Shown in pieces: positions 18,813-28,190 of a stretch of DNA of 64,000 nucleotides. Both the position numbers and the translations under genes were made by a program. This stretch comes from DASXHY01 sp035552155. GTDB lineage: Bacteria; Verrucomicrobiota; Verrucomicrobiia; Limisphaerales; DASXHY01. Position 1 is the first letter of the stretch. Each line of letters begins with the position of its first letter. Location of the stretch: positions 1 to 64,000 of the forward strand of contig DASZLX010000042.1 in NCBI GenBank assembly GCA_035552155.1, given 5' to 3'. The notes beneath the pieces are model-generated. The model made no database searches. It was not told the origin of the DNA and worked only from the letters and a program-made list of their open reading frames with translations.

Positions 18813-18967
18813 AAAATAATCCGGTTGATGGATTTTCCGTGAAGAAACATTGATTTCGCAACGTGCCCGTGCGTTTTTCCGTGACGAAGTTGCCGGGTCG
18901 GGTGAAAGTGTCCTCAATCACCAGTGGCGGCGCGATATATCTGAAATAAAATTCGCAATCTGAACCG

Positions 18968-19978
18968 ATGACCAAGCATTCAGAAGCGTCGGGCAATTTG
19001 TTAAAATCCATCTTCTCCAGTCCCGGCAGCCGGGCGTTGCTGGCGCTCGTCCTCGTTTTGGCCACCGGGTTTATTTTCAATGCCGACGGCGCATTTCTAA
19101 AACTCGGCACGCATCGCGACGCGCTCCGCCAGATGTCCGTCTATGGCATTCTCGCCTGCGGACTGACGCCGGTGATTATTTCCGGCGGCATCGATTTGGC
19201 CGTAGGCAGCGTGCTGGCATTGGCCGCGGTTTGCTGCGCGCAAATGGCGATTCACTGGAATTGGGCGGCCGCGGTCGTGGTTGTTTTCACACTGCTTTCG
19301 GGGGCATTCTGCGGCGGCCTGTCCGGCTTTGTAACGGCGCGGCTGCGAGTTCAGCCGTTCATTGCGACCCTGGCGATGATGGTGCTGGCTCGCGGTCTCG
19401 CCAAGTATGCCTCCGGCGGGATGAAGGTTTCAACGGCGATTGCGAATGCCGACGGCACCTATCGTTATGTCGATGTGCCGAAACTATTTCGTTTTGTCGA
19501 CAACCGCATCATCGGCGGAAACATTTCGGTGGTGACCATTATTTTCCTCGCGTGCGCGGCGGTGGCCTGGTTGCTGATGTCGAAACATTTGTGGGGCCGT
19601 TACATTTATGCGATTGGAGGAAATGAAACCGCATCGCGCTTTTCCGCCGTGCCCGTGGTGAAGATAAAAACTTACGCTTACATTTTCTCGGGGATTTATG
19701 CGGGAATTGCGGGCATCTGCCAGGCGGCCCAGGAGCAGCAGGGGGACCCGGAAGCAGGTGCCGGTTATGAACTCATTGCGATCGCAATGGTCGTCATTGG
19801 CGGAACCAGCCTGGCCGGCGGCAGGGGCGGCATCGGCTTGACGCTGCTGGGCGTTTTGACCATCGGTTACCTCGACAAAATTCTAAGCATCAACGCCGTG
19901 CCGGAAGCCGGTCGGCTCGTGTTGACCGGCATCATCATCGTCGTCGCGGTCTTGACCCAACAGAGAAAAAACGCATGA
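18968..19978 (+). CDS. RbsC-like sugar ABC transporter permease
   Basis: 336 residues and very hydrophobic, with about 8-10 membrane helices. ISGGIDLAVGSVLALAAV near 75-92 and IAMVVIGGTSLAGGRGGIG near 275-293 are typical of the RbsC/XylH/AraH branched permease family (BPD_transp_2). It would form the membrane channel of a monosaccharide importer. Its stop overlaps the start of the binding-protein gene by four bases (ATGA), so the two are translationally coupled. No sugar-ABC ATPase gene (RbsA-like) is adjacent or elsewhere in the window, so the importer must borrow an ATPase or use a distant gene. Confidence 0.92.
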   Translation: MTKHSEASGNLLKSIFSSPGSRALLALVLVLATGFIFNADGAFLKLGTHRDALRQMSVYGILACGLTPVIISGGIDLAVGSVLALAAVCCAQMAIHWNWAAAVVVVFTLLSGAFCGGLSGFVTARLRVQPFIATLAMMVLARGLAKYASGGMKVSTAIANADGTYRYVDVPKLFRFVDNRIIGGNISVVTIIFLACAAVAWLLMSKHLWGRYIYAIGGNETASRFSAVPVVKIKTYAYIFSGIYAGIAGICQAAQEQQGDPEAGAGYELIAIAMVVIGGTSLAGGRGGIGLTLLGVLTIGYLDKILSINAVPEAGRLVLTGIIIVVAVLTQQRKNA

Positions 19979-20943
19979 ACAAAAAAATCATCCCTGTTTT
20001 AATAATCCTGGCGCTGGCGCCGGCAGTTCTGTTTTTGGCCGGTTGCGGCAAGCCCGCCAAAACCGACGCGTCCAATTCGTCTTCGCCGCAGAAACAATTT
20101 GTCATAGGCATGTCGCAATGCAACCTGGGCGAACCGTGGCGGGTGCAAATGAACGCGGATATTGCCGCCGCGGCGGCGAAACACCCGGAGTTGAAAGTCG
20201 TTTTCAAGGATGCGCAAAACGACACGCTGCAACAGCGCGGCCAGGTGGAGGAATTCGTCAACTCGAAGGCGGATTTGATCATCATCAGCCCCAAAGAAGC
20301 CCAGCCGCTGACGGAGCCGGTGGCGCACGCGATGGCCGCGGGCATTCCGGTTATCGTTTTGGATCGCCGGCTACTCGGCACGAATTACACCTGTTTCATC
20401 GGCGCGGATAACAAAAGAATCGGCAAGGCCGCCGGCGAATGGATAGCCAAAACGCTTGGCGGGAAGGGGAATGTCGTCGAGCTGATGGGCCTGCAAACCT
20501 CCACGCCTGGCCAGGATCGTCACAATGGTTTTCTGGAGGGCATCGCCGGGACGGACATTAAAGTCATTTTCAACGCCGATATGAAATGGCTCGAGCCTGA
20601 CGCCCGCAAGGAGATGGAATCCGCCCTGGCCCGTTTCGACAAAATTGATTTGGTTTACGCGCATAACGATCCCGGCGCGCATGGAGCCTGGCTGGCGGCG
20701 CAGGCTGCCGGACGCGACAAGCAGATGAAATTTGTCGGCATCGATGCGCTCCCGCAGGAAGGCGTTGCTTATGTGAAGCAGGGAATTTTAGACGTGACCT
20801 TCCAATATCCCACCGGTGGCGCCCAGGCCATCGATACGGCCCTGAAGGTTCTTCACGGAGAATCCGTTCCCAAAGAAATTGTCCTGGGCACTCGTGTTTT
20901 CACCAAGGAAAATGTTGCGCAAGGCGGTGAGGAATTGAAGTGA
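19975..20943 (+). CDS. RbsB-like sugar-binding lipoprotein of an ABC importer
   Basis: 322 residues. The lipoprotein signal ends in the lipobox FLAGC with C24 as the modified cysteine. The mature part is a Peripla_BP_4 (RbsB/LacI-fold) protein: FVIGMSQCNLGEPWRVQMNA, then VVELMGLQTSTPGQDRHNGF, LVYAHNDPGAHGAWLA and FVGIDALPQEGVAYV, where the ligand-contacting N, D and G residues of ribose/galactose-type binding proteins lie. The ligand is probably a pentose or hexose released by the local glycosidases; it cannot be read from sequence. It is coupled to the permease by a 4-bp overlap. The end converges on the response-regulator gene 41 bp away. Confidence 0.92.
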   Translation: MNKKIIPVLIILALAPAVLFLAGCGKPAKTDASNSSSPQKQFVIGMSQCNLGEPWRVQMNADIAAAAAKHPELKVVFKDAQNDTLQQRGQVEEFVNSKADLIIISPKEAQPLTEPVAHAMAAGIPVIVLDRRLLGTNYTCFIGADNKRIGKAAGEWIAKTLGGKGNVVELMGLQTSTPGQDRHNGFLEGIAGTDIKVIFNADMKWLEPDARKEMESALARFDKIDLVYAHNDPGAHGAWLAAQAAGRDKQMKFVGIDALPQEGVAYVKQGILDVTFQYPTGGAQAIDTALKVLHGESVPKEIVLGTRVFTKENVAQGGEELK

Positions 20944-20984
20944 GCAATTGCCGGCGCCATTATTTGCGCGACAGCAGGCGTGAG

Positions 20985-21701
20985 TCACTGATCCCGCAAG
21001 CCGGACTTGGAAGCCATGTAACGCACCACGGCTTCCGTCCGGGAACTGACGTGTAATTTGCCGAAGACGTGTTTCAAGTGGCTGCAGACGGTATCGATGC
21101 TCACTCCGAGTTTGTCGGCGATTTGTTTGTTGGAATAACCTTGCGACAGTTGAACCAGAATTTGCTCTTCCCGAGTGGTCAAACGCGCGGACTTATCCGC
21201 TCCTCGCTGGCCTCGGCGGCGGAAGGATTCGATGACCCGGCGCGCGATCTGGCTGGTCATCGGCACTCCGCCGCTCGCCACATTGAGCAGTGCATTGCGC
21301 AACTCCGACGGCTTGGTGCGCTTCAGCAGGTAGCCGTCCGCGCCGGCTTCGAGCGCCATGAACACGAGCTCCTGGTCATCCATCGCGGTCAGAATGATGA
21401 TTTGCGTTTCCGGAAGGGTTTCCTTCAGGCGGGCGGTGCATTCAATTCCCGACATGCGCGGCAAAAAAATATCCATCAAGACCACGTCGGGCCGCGCCGG
21501 CGGAATCAGCCGCAAGGCTTCCTCGGCGGTGCCGCAGGTGCAGACGCAGGAGAAATCGGGAAATCCGTTGATGAGTTTGGACCAGCTTAGCCGGGTCTTG
21601 GGCTGGTCTTCCACGAGGGCGATCCGCAGCGGTTTAGGAGCCCCTTTGCCGGCGGCATCCCGCGGATTTCGTTTGGCATCTTCTATCTCGGCACAACTCA
21701 T
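20985..21701 (-). CDS. NarL/LuxR-type response regulator
   Basis: 238 residues. The receiver domain (about 25-140) has the acidic pocket (E31, D32), phosphoacceptor D77 in VVLMDIFLPRMSG, the switch residue in ILTAMDD and K in YLLKRTKPSE. The LuxR-type helix-turn-helix is at about 172-236 (LTTREEQILVQLSQGYSNKQ). The start is 4 bp after the stop of the histidine kinase, so the pair is almost certainly one operon and a cognate pair. Phosphorylated regulators of this type usually activate nearby genes; the adjacent rhamnosidase and exported-protein genes are natural candidates. A homologous regulator lies at 39002-39628. Confidence 0.93.
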   Translation of the reverse strand: MSCAEIEDAKRNPRDAAGKGAPKPLRIALVEDQPKTRLSWSKLINGFPDFSCVCTCGTAEEALRLIPPARPDVVLMDIFLPRMSGIECTARLKETLPETQIIILTAMDDQELVFMALEAGADGYLLKRTKPSELRNALLNVASGGVPMTSQIARRVIESFRRRGQRGADKSARLTTREEQILVQLSQGYSNKQIADKLGVSIDTVCSHLKHVFGKLHVSSRTEAVVRYMASKSGLRDQ

Positions 21702-21705
21702 AGAC

Positions 21706-23223
21706 TCACGACAGCTCGTTCAATTCCCTTTTCGGCGTCCGGCTCCAGAATCGCCACCGTGATTGCTTCAACGGAACGGAAAACTCAATCCGGCATCCCT
21801 CTCCCGGCCGGCTGACCACTGCGCAGATACCGCCCAGTTCGGCCATTCGCCGGCTCATGTTGAGCAAACCATTGCGGTTACGACCTGCGGCCGCCGGGTC
21901 GAACCCTTTGCCATTGTCCTCCACAGTAACGTTGAGCCGCCCGTGTTCGCAACGGATTTGTAGGCGCAATTCGCTCGCGCCGGAATGTTTGACGGCGTTA
22001 TTGAGCGCTTCCTTGGTGACCATCAGCAGCCCGCGGCGAACCGGGAGGTTGAGCTCCAAATCCGGTGTTTCCGTGGCCACATCCAAAAGACATTGAATCG
22101 ACGTGTATTTCAGAAATTGCTCGGCGTAACCGCAGACGTAAGTGGTGAAATCATGCAAATCATCGCGGTTGGGATTGACCGCCCAAAGGACCTCGTCCAG
22201 GACCGAAAGCACATCCCGCGCGTCGTCACAAATCAAATCGATCTGCGGGCGCAGCTTCGCATCCGCCGGCAATTCGCTCTGCGTGACTTCGCCATGCAGG
22301 ACGAGTTGCGTGATTTTTGATCCCAAATCGTCGTGAATGTCCATGGCGATGCGGGAACGTTCCCGCTGCAAAAGCCACTGTTCCTTCCGATGCAACGTCA
22401 GTTTGGCCACGAGCCACAGGCAAGTGGCAATGGCCAGAAGGCAGGCCGTCAGCAATGTGGCTTGAACCCATGCCTGTTGCCAGAACGCCAGCCGAACCGG
22501 CAGGATCGTTGGCATTTTATTCACGCTTTGCGGCGCCTGCCACCAGGGGTCGCCGCCAAAGGGTGCTTTGATGACGGCGGACGGCCAGTCCGGTTTTGGA
22601 AACGAAATTTTTTGCCAGCTCGCGATGATCTTGGCGTCCGTCAACGACTCGTTTTCATCCATTGCACCTCCACGCAGATACGGGTTAGGAATTATTTTCC
22701 AGCTATCGTCCGACTTCACGTCGACGCGGCGTCCGTCCTGCAATGCGACCTGCAAGTCCAGAAGCATTCCGGCAAAAGAATAGGAATTGAACGCTTTGAT
22801 CACCAGCACGTGCCTGCCCGGAGAAATCAAAGGTGTCAAATCAAAGACGAACAACTCCCGCCATTCGGCGCCATGTCCCAACTCGCGTCCGTCCAGGAAG
22901 ACGGTAAACTCATTGTCGACTGTCAGGCAGAGACGGGCCTTCGAGACAATTCCAGAAACGGGAACCGTGAACGATCTCCAGAGCAAACAAGTCTGGTTGT
23001 CGGACACCGTGGCGCTCCAAATCCAGGAGCCCAGGCCGTTGGTGGGATTGTCGTAAATGCCCGCGCCGGAGGTGGCGTCGTCAATATTGGCCGCGCGTGC
23101 CGAGTGCAGGCTGGCGCCCACCATCGCCGCGAACAACATCAAGCCCGGGATGAGCAATTCCGCAAACCGGCATCGAGGATGACGCGGTCGCCAGGGCTGA
23201 TTAACCTTGAGCGCGGGGTGCAA
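21706..23223 (-). CDS. NarX-type sensor histidine kinase with rhamnosidase-N-like periplasmic domain
   Basis: 505 residues. Signal or first membrane segment at about 22-44. The exported region (about 45-245) looks like a galactose-binding jelly roll: LCLTVDNEFTVFLDGRELG, VFDLTPLISPGRHVLVIKAF and GRRVDVKSDDSWKI. This is the pattern of the N-terminal domains of GH78 rhamnosidases, two of which are encoded nearby. A membrane helix lies at about 253-275, the HisKA_3 dimerisation box has H297 (AMDIHDDLGSK), and HATPase_c has EALNNAVKHSG and DNGKGF. It probably senses a sugar outside the membrane and phosphorylates the regulator encoded 4 bp downstream. The sugar-sensing idea is inference from the fold. 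Confidence 0.88.
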   Translation of the reverse strand: MHPALKVNQPWRPRHPRCRFAELLIPGLMLFAAMVGASLHSARAANIDDATSGAGIYDNPTNGLGSWIWSATVSDNQTCLLWRSFTVPVSGIVSKARLCLTVDNEFTVFLDGRELGHGAEWRELFVFDLTPLISPGRHVLVIKAFNSYSFAGMLLDLQVALQDGRRVDVKSDDSWKIIPNPYLRGGAMDENESLTDAKIIASWQKISFPKPDWPSAVIKAPFGGDPWWQAPQSVNKMPTILPVRLAFWQQAWVQATLLTACLLAIATCLWLVAKLTLHRKEQWLLQRERSRIAMDIHDDLGSKITQLVLHGEVTQSELPADAKLRPQIDLICDDARDVLSVLDEVLWAVNPNRDDLHDFTTYVCGYAEQFLKYTSIQCLLDVATETPDLELNLPVRRGLLMVTKEALNNAVKHSGASELRLQIRCEHGRLNVTVEDNGKGFDPAAAGRNRNGLLNMSRRMAELGGICAVVSRPGEGCRIEFSVPLKQSRWRFWSRTPKRELNELS

Positions 23224-23292
23224 AGGGCTTCTGCTTTCGTCGGCTTCATTGTAGCCGCGCGGCGTCTTTGGAAAAGAGGATTCGGTGAATGG

Positions 23293-24159
23293 CTACCACA
23301 GGCTATCCGGATAGGTGGCATCAAACACCGCTCTCAGGTCCGGATCAAACGGCTTGGTCGTGGCTGCCGGGTTGGAAGACCCGTAACTCGCCGGACTGCG
23401 TTTCAATAAATGCGTGGTGCCTGCCACCCACTTATTCAGCGTGGCGTGTCCATCGGCAAAAGACCATTGCCCAAAATTACCGTGCCGGCTCGCCGGAATG
23501 TTGCGCCAGTTGCCGTTCAACTTGCCGCTGGGATTCAGGTTCACCGCAAAGTAACCGTCATCGATGCTGGTCAGGGTCGGATTCGGATCGTCCTGTTCAT
23601 CGACAAAAAACATCGCATCGGAAGGGCCGGGAGTTTTGATAGTCGAAAACTTGAGGTTTTCCGGTATGCCGGTATGGACACCGATCGCGCTGCCGCCGTT
23701 GTTTCCCATCATTCCATTCAAGGAATAACTGCGCACCCGGGAAAAGGCGGAGTTCAGCAGCGGAATAATGTCGCTGGGGCAGTGATAAATGCCGATCGAT
23801 TGGTCGTAAGGAAACAGCACCGCCTGCTGTAAATCCATGGTGTTGGTCGCATCCGGCAGCGCGCCGACATTTCCGGCAACCCATCCTTGCGCGCCCACGC
23901 CCGCGTCGCCGTTTTCAACAATGGCATCCTGGTTGTCGCCCGCGTAGAGCATCGCGCAAACCGTGAGTTGTTTCAGATTGTTGATGCAACTGATCGCCTT
24001 CGCCTTCTCCTTGGATCGGGACAGCGCCGGTAAAAGCATCGCCGCCAGGATGGCAATGATGGCAATCACCACGAGAAGTTCAATCAGTGTGAAACCTCGT
24101 CGCCCACGAAAAACCCGGGGCTTACCGGACGGGTTGATTCTAACCGTTTTAATGCTCAT
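23293..24159 (-). CDS. Prepilin-like protein with H-X9-DG type C-terminus
   Basis: About 288 residues from ATG 24159, which has a good ribosome site (GAGGT, about 5 bp upstream on the minus strand); the frame is open to 24225. The leader is RGRRGFTLIELLVVIAIIAI, cleaved before F. NNLKQLTVCAMLYAGDNQD follows, then the globular part, and near the end SRHGNFGQWSFADGHATL, the H...DGH motif. It sits downstream of the large Ig/YGGW exported protein and upstream of the kinase-regulator pair. A GC hairpin lies just before it. Role in pseudopilus or surface display is inferred from family only. Confidence 0.88.
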   Translation of the reverse strand: MSIKTVRINPSGKPRVFRGRRGFTLIELLVVIAIIAILAAMLLPALSRSKEKAKAISCINNLKQLTVCAMLYAGDNQDAIVENGDAGVGAQGWVAGNVGALPDATNTMDLQQAVLFPYDQSIGIYHCPSDIIPLLNSAFSRVRSYSLNGMMGNNGGSAIGVHTGIPENLKFSTIKTPGPSDAMFFVDEQDDPNPTLTSIDDGYFAVNLNPSGKLNGNWRNIPASRHGNFGQWSFADGHATLNKWVAGTTHLLKRSPASYGSSNPAATTKPFDPDLRAVFDATYPDSLW

Positions 24160-24197
24160 GGTTACCTCGTTTAATCGGCCATTGATTGCGGCGGTTT

Positions 24198-24227
24198 GAT
24201 TGCCCGGGGCGCACGCCCCGGGCAATC
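24198..24227 (-). terminator. GC-rich intercistronic hairpin
   Basis: Near-perfect inverted repeat: GATTGCCCGGGGCG (24198-24211) and CGCCCCGGGCAATC (24214-24227). The formal loop is only two bases, so the real loop must open a few pairs. It lies between the stop of the YGGW protein gene (24253) and ATG 24159 of the prepilin-like gene. The arms share TGCCCGGG/CCCGGGCA with the hairpin at 42676-42705, which has the same gene context. Confidence 0.65.
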
Positions 24228-24252
24228 GCTTATACCCACCACATCTGTGTCC

Positions 24253-27200
24253 TCAAGGCGCGCGAAGACGGAAGAACATATTCGTCGAGGTTACGTTCGG
24301 CGCATTCGAAAACGCGCCGCTTCCATCAAAAACACCCGTCGTGTTGGTGACCCATTGCGCCAGTGGCAGCGCCACGTTTGTGGTGCTTAACAAGGTGTAT
24401 CCCGTGTTGGGCGAGCCGCCCGAGCCAGTCATGATCAGATTGCCACCGGACAAAATCGTCCGGCTGAACTGGATCGAATTCGCTGGCGCGCTGGCGGTTC
24501 CGAGCAATTGGATTTGCCCGTAGCCCGACCAATTGTTGGGTACTGCCGTGAAGGTGATTTTCACGCTCGCGACGTTCTGAGCCAGCGGAGAGGCGGTGGC
24601 GGAACTGACCGTCAAACGGTCGGCCGTGGGCGCGCCCGCATTCGGCGGGCTGTAGCTGTAGGTCGTTTGCGGACTCGTGAGAGTAACAAACGTGCCGGGG
24701 TTGGCGACGGTGGCGTAGGACACACTGAATCCCAGCGAGTCGCGCCCGTTATCCGTCCAGCCGCCATACACAATGACCTGGTTGAGATTATAACCGGAGG
24801 CGGAAGTCCCGAGGCTGTAAGTGACCGAAGTGCCGGCGCCCGGTCCGGCTGATGCCAGGGTAAGATTGCCCGCGGCATAGCTTCCGGGTGAGCCCGCGGT
24901 AAGCACGTTGACCCCGCCACTCCCTTCCAGAGCAAACGAACCGCTGCCGACCGCGGTGGGTGATTGGCCGGCGATAAGACTGCCGGAGGCAAGCATCCAG
25001 GTGGGAATGAAACCCAAACCGGCATATGCGGATTGATAGGCGGGCGCTGCCACGGTTCCATTCACGGGCGCGGGCGCCGCGATCACCGTGAAGGTATTCG
25101 TGCTGCTGCTGTTGGTGCCAAAAGAGTTGTAGGCGACTACGTTGTAATTACCGGAATCGCTCAACTGCAGATTGTTAAGTGTCAGCGCTGAGCCGGTGGC
25201 GCCGGAAATGGGATTTCCACCCACATACCATTGATATTGCAAAGGTCCGCTGCCAAGGAATGCTGCCTGGAAGGTCACGGAACTGCCGACGACGTCCGAT
25301 CCCGTGACGGGCAGAATATCCTTAGCCACTGCCGGCGGCTGGCTCGAGAGAGCGGATGCCGGAGCGCCGAAGAGTTGCAATTCGGAATAACCTTGATAGC
25401 CGTTTTTATCGGTAACATTGAAGTTAAACTCGATGGCATAAACGTTGGTGGCGAGCCATGCTCCTGAACCGGGTGACAAGGTCACGCGCGATTCGTTCGG
25501 CACTCCGCCCACCGCCGGATCCTGCGCCACGCTGTCCAACAGAATAAACGTCGTGGGCGCCGTGACCGTGGAGTAAGAGACCGTGTAATCCTGCGCGTCC
25601 CGGCCGGCATCACCCCAACCGCCGTACGTCACGATGTTGCTGATGTTGTAGCCGCCCGCGGAAGGCGGAAGCGTATAGATCATCACTTGGCCACCGCTGG
25701 TGCCGAGCGTTGCGAGGGTGGTGTTGTCCCCGCTGCCCACGTGGCCAAACTGGCCGTCCGTGAGGATCGGTATCCCGCCGGAATTTTCCCGGTTGAAACC
25801 GGTGTTATAAGTGCCCGTCGTGGGCCGGGCGCCGGAAAGGAGGCTCCCGGATGTCACGGACCACGTGGGACTGAACGTCGCCGTATTACCGGTTTGAGCC
25901 GCCAATGCATCAATGACGTTGTTGCCGTCCGCCGCGGGAACCGGGTTCACGACAAAAGAGCTGGCCGGACTTTGCACGGTACCGACGAGGTTCGACGCCT
26001 GGAGCACATAGCCGGGGCTTTGCGCGGTGTCGGACAACTGCAGATTCGTCAACGTCAGGGTCGTATTGGTGGCGTTAGGAATGGCCACGCCGTCCTTAAG
26101 CCATTGATACGTCACCGGCGTCGTGCTGCTGAAAGTCGCCGTGATGGAAACCGAGTTGCCCACGACGTCATAGCCGCTGGCCGGAGTGATGCCTCCGGAA
26201 ACCGGCAGGGGCTGCGAGGGAACGCCGGCAGCCTGGAATTCCGCATAACCCACGTAGCCGTTTTCCGCGCCGTTGTTTAACGTCGCAAAATTGAATTGCA
26301 CTGCCACCACGCCCCGGGCCAGGACGCCGGCGTTGGTGGAAGTCGCCCCATTGGTCGACGTGATGATGGTGCGGGTCGCCGATTGCGCGCCGGCCAGGCT
26401 GATGGTGCCGTCGGGATTGAAATTCACGTCCGCTATCAGGCTGTCGAAATTCGTCGGATGAGCCTTGGTGGAATAGAAGACCTGGTAACGTTGCTGGTCC
26501 CGGCCTTGGTCACTCCATCCGCCATAAACGGTAATATTGGTAAGGTCCCAACCGTTCGCGGAGGCCGGCAGCGTGTAAACGACGCTCGTGCCGCCTTGCG
26601 GTCCGCCTGTGGCGAGGTCCACACCCGCATTGCCTTCGGGCGGAAGCACACCGATCTGCCCATCCGTCATGAATGAAATGCCGCCCGCGCCTTCCTGGGT
26701 GAAATTGCCGGCCGACGATGTCGGCGTTAATCCCAGCAGCAAATCGCCGTTCGTGGCGAGCGTCCAGGTCGGACTATACTCGGTGCTGCCGCCCAGACCG
26801 GACTGGTTGGCCGGAGAAATGATAGTGCCGTTGACGTCCGGCAGGGGAGCGTTGCTCACGACGAAAAGTCTTTCCGTGCTGGCGGTAATTCCCAGGGCGT
26901 TGGAAGCCTGCAAATAATAGAACGCGTAGTTGGAGAGTTGCAGATTGTTGATGGTCAAAGTTGAATTGGTCGCGTCGGGGATTTCAGTGACGGGGTCTCC
27001 ATTGATGTCCATGGTGAACCATTGGTAACTGATGGGAAGCGTTCCCCCGAATTGCGCGGAAAATGTCACCGAGCTGCCCACGACGTCCGAGCCCAGCGCC
27101 GGCACGGTATCGCTCGTCACCACCGGCTGCGAGTCGTTCGCCACCAGTGCGATGGGTGCGCTCGTGGAGGCTCCGAAATTGTTAGTGACAATCACCTGGT

Positions 27201-28029
27201 ATTGCACCACCAGGCCGGGAGTGAAACTGGAAGTGTCCACCACCACGTTATTGCTATTTCCCCCAACATTGCTCCAGGTGCCGCCGCCGTTTCCATTGTC
27301 GGTTTGCCATTGATAAAAAAATGACGGCGTTCCGGCGGGATTTTCGCTCAGCGTCGCGATCGTTCCCCGGTACACCGAATTCGTGGGAGAGGCCAGGATG
27401 GGCAGCGCAGTCGCCGAAGCCGGCGCGGCAGTCGCATCCAGTTGGACATTGTCGAACAGGATTTGCGCCCCCGTGTCGCCCTCCATGAGAATCGTCAAAT
27501 CGCCGCTCGCCTGATAGCCGTTCGTGTAAGAAAAAGTGAACGTGCTGAAAGCACCGGGAGCGACGGAGCCGGAATCAACCGCGGTATTTGCCAGCAACGT
27601 GCTGAATGGGCTCGTCCCGTTGACCAGCCCGATGAATCCCTGGCCCGTGAGATTGGCCGCGGAATTGCCGACCGCGACGGTCAGGGTATAAACGGTGTTT
27701 GGCTGCAATGCCCCAATATCCTGCCAGAGCCGGGCCGTGTGGCCGTTGATATTGGCGGTGATGTAATTAGTGCCGTCGGCCGGCGCGGGAAGCGTGTCCC
27801 CCGCAAAAAAAGTATTCGTGATGTCCTGGATGAAAACGCCTCCGTTTCCCGACGCGTGCCAGGAGGGGCCGACATCCGGCGCCGCCGTGTTGTCGCCGGC
27901 AAAGGTAATGTTCGTCGTGTTTTCAAAGGAAAAATCCGGAATGGAAACTGGCGCCGCGCTGGCGCTGCCGCAGGCAATGCCAATGCCCATCAAAAACAAT
28001 AAATGCCTTTTAATGAAATGAATATTCAT
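24253..28029 (-). CDS. Large exported Ig-like/YGGW-repeat protein, probable carbohydrate binder
   Basis: About 1258 residues from ATG 28029 (the frame is open to 28107). Signal peptide: MNIHFIKRHLLFLMGIGIAC...ASA. Residues about 27-215 look like a galactose-binding-type beta-sandwich (VSIPDFSFEN...GAQILFDNVQLD). Three units of an Ig-like domain (LNNLQLSDSGNYNVVAYNSFG type) plus a 190-residue YGGW domain follow. The YGGW copies are encoded at about 26230-26860, 25370-25945 and 24505-25070; the core is ITVYGGWSDQGRDQQ. The C-terminus is an FYR module (NMFFRLRAP). There is no catalytic domain. It is probably a surface lectin-like protein of the rhamnosidase locus. A GGGGATAGACG element lies 100 bp upstream. 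Confidence 0.8.
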   Translation of the reverse strand: MNIHFIKRHLLFLMGIGIACGSASAAPVSIPDFSFENTTNITFAGDNTAAPDVGPSWHASGNGGVFIQDITNTFFAGDTLPAPADGTNYITANINGHTARLWQDIGALQPNTVYTLTVAVGNSAANLTGQGFIGLVNGTSPFSTLLANTAVDSGSVAPGAFSTFTFSYTNGYQASGDLTILMEGDTGAQILFDNVQLDATAAPASATALPILASPTNSVYRGTIATLSENPAGTPSFFYQWQTDNGNGGGTWSNVGGNSNNVVVDTSSFTPGLVVQYQVIVTNNFGASTSAPIALVANDSQPVVTSDTVPALGSDVVGSSVTFSAQFGGTLPISYQWFTMDINGDPVTEIPDATNSTLTINNLQLSNYAFYYLQASNALGITASTERLFVVSNAPLPDVNGTIISPANQSGLGGSTEYSPTWTLATNGDLLLGLTPTSSAGNFTQEGAGGISFMTDGQIGVLPPEGNAGVDLATGGPQGGTSVVYTLPASANGWDLTNITVYGGWSDQGRDQQRYQVFYSTKAHPTNFDSLIADVNFNPDGTISLAGAQSATRTIITSTNGATSTNAGVLARGVVAVQFNFATLNNGAENGYVGYAEFQAAGVPSQPLPVSGGITPASGYDVVGNSVSITATFSSTTPVTYQWLKDGVAIPNATNTTLTLTNLQLSDTAQSPGYVLQASNLVGTVQSPASSFVVNPVPAADGNNVIDALAAQTGNTATFSPTWSVTSGSLLSGARPTTGTYNTGFNRENSGGIPILTDGQFGHVGSGDNTTLATLGTSGGQVMIYTLPPSAGGYNISNIVTYGGWGDAGRDAQDYTVSYSTVTAPTTFILLDSVAQDPAVGGVPNESRVTLSPGSGAWLATNVYAIEFNFNVTDKNGYQGYSELQLFGAPASALSSQPPAVAKDILPVTGSDVVGSSVTFQAAFLGSGPLQYQWYVGGNPISGATGSALTLNNLQLSDSGNYNVVAYNSFGTNSSSTNTFTVIAAPAPVNGTVAAPAYQSAYAGLGFIPTWMLASGSLIAGQSPTAVGSGSFALEGSGGVNVLTAGSPGSYAAGNLTLASAGPGAGTSVTYSLGTSASGYNLNQVIVYGGWTDNGRDSLGFSVSYATVANPGTFVTLTSPQTTYSYSPPNAGAPTADRLTVSSATASPLAQNVASVKITFTAVPNNWSGYGQIQLLGTASAPANSIQFSRTILSGGNLIMTGSGGSPNTGYTLLSTTNVALPLAQWVTNTTGVFDGSGAFSNAPNVTSTNMFFRLRAP

Positions 28030-28128
28030 AGGTGATCCGTCTGAATCAGGTTGGAGGAGTCTTTGGGTGGTGTTGAGAGTCTTTAGGGTTCGAGTAACAC
28101 AAAACACTGTGAGGCGAACTTGCCCAAA

Positions 28129-28139
28129 CGTCTATCCCC
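28129..28139 (-). promoter_or_regulatory. Shared upstream element GGGGATAGACG, copy 1
   Basis: On the minus strand the sequence reads GGGGATAGACG, 100 bp before ATG 28029 of the YGGW protein. The identical 11-mer on the same strand lies 101 bp before the start of the upstream GH78 gene. The match in sequence and spacing suggests a common activator site, possibly for one of the two response regulators. Confidence 0.45.
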
Positions 28140-28190
28140 AGAGCAGGTGAACAGCTCATCCCCCAATTAGGTGATGGTTGCGCGGCGCTG

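Noticed and set aside
18813..18967. Minus-strand frame spanning 18802-19110 as a small gene
   Set aside because: It overlaps the start of the permease gene and the end of the glucosidase gene and has no recognisable features; the gap is better read as promoter space.
28020..28035. GGATCACCT just before ATG 28029, similar to the 16S rRNA 3' end
   Set aside because: It is the anti-Shine-Dalgarno sense, not a ribosome site, and no other rRNA sequence surrounds it; chance match.
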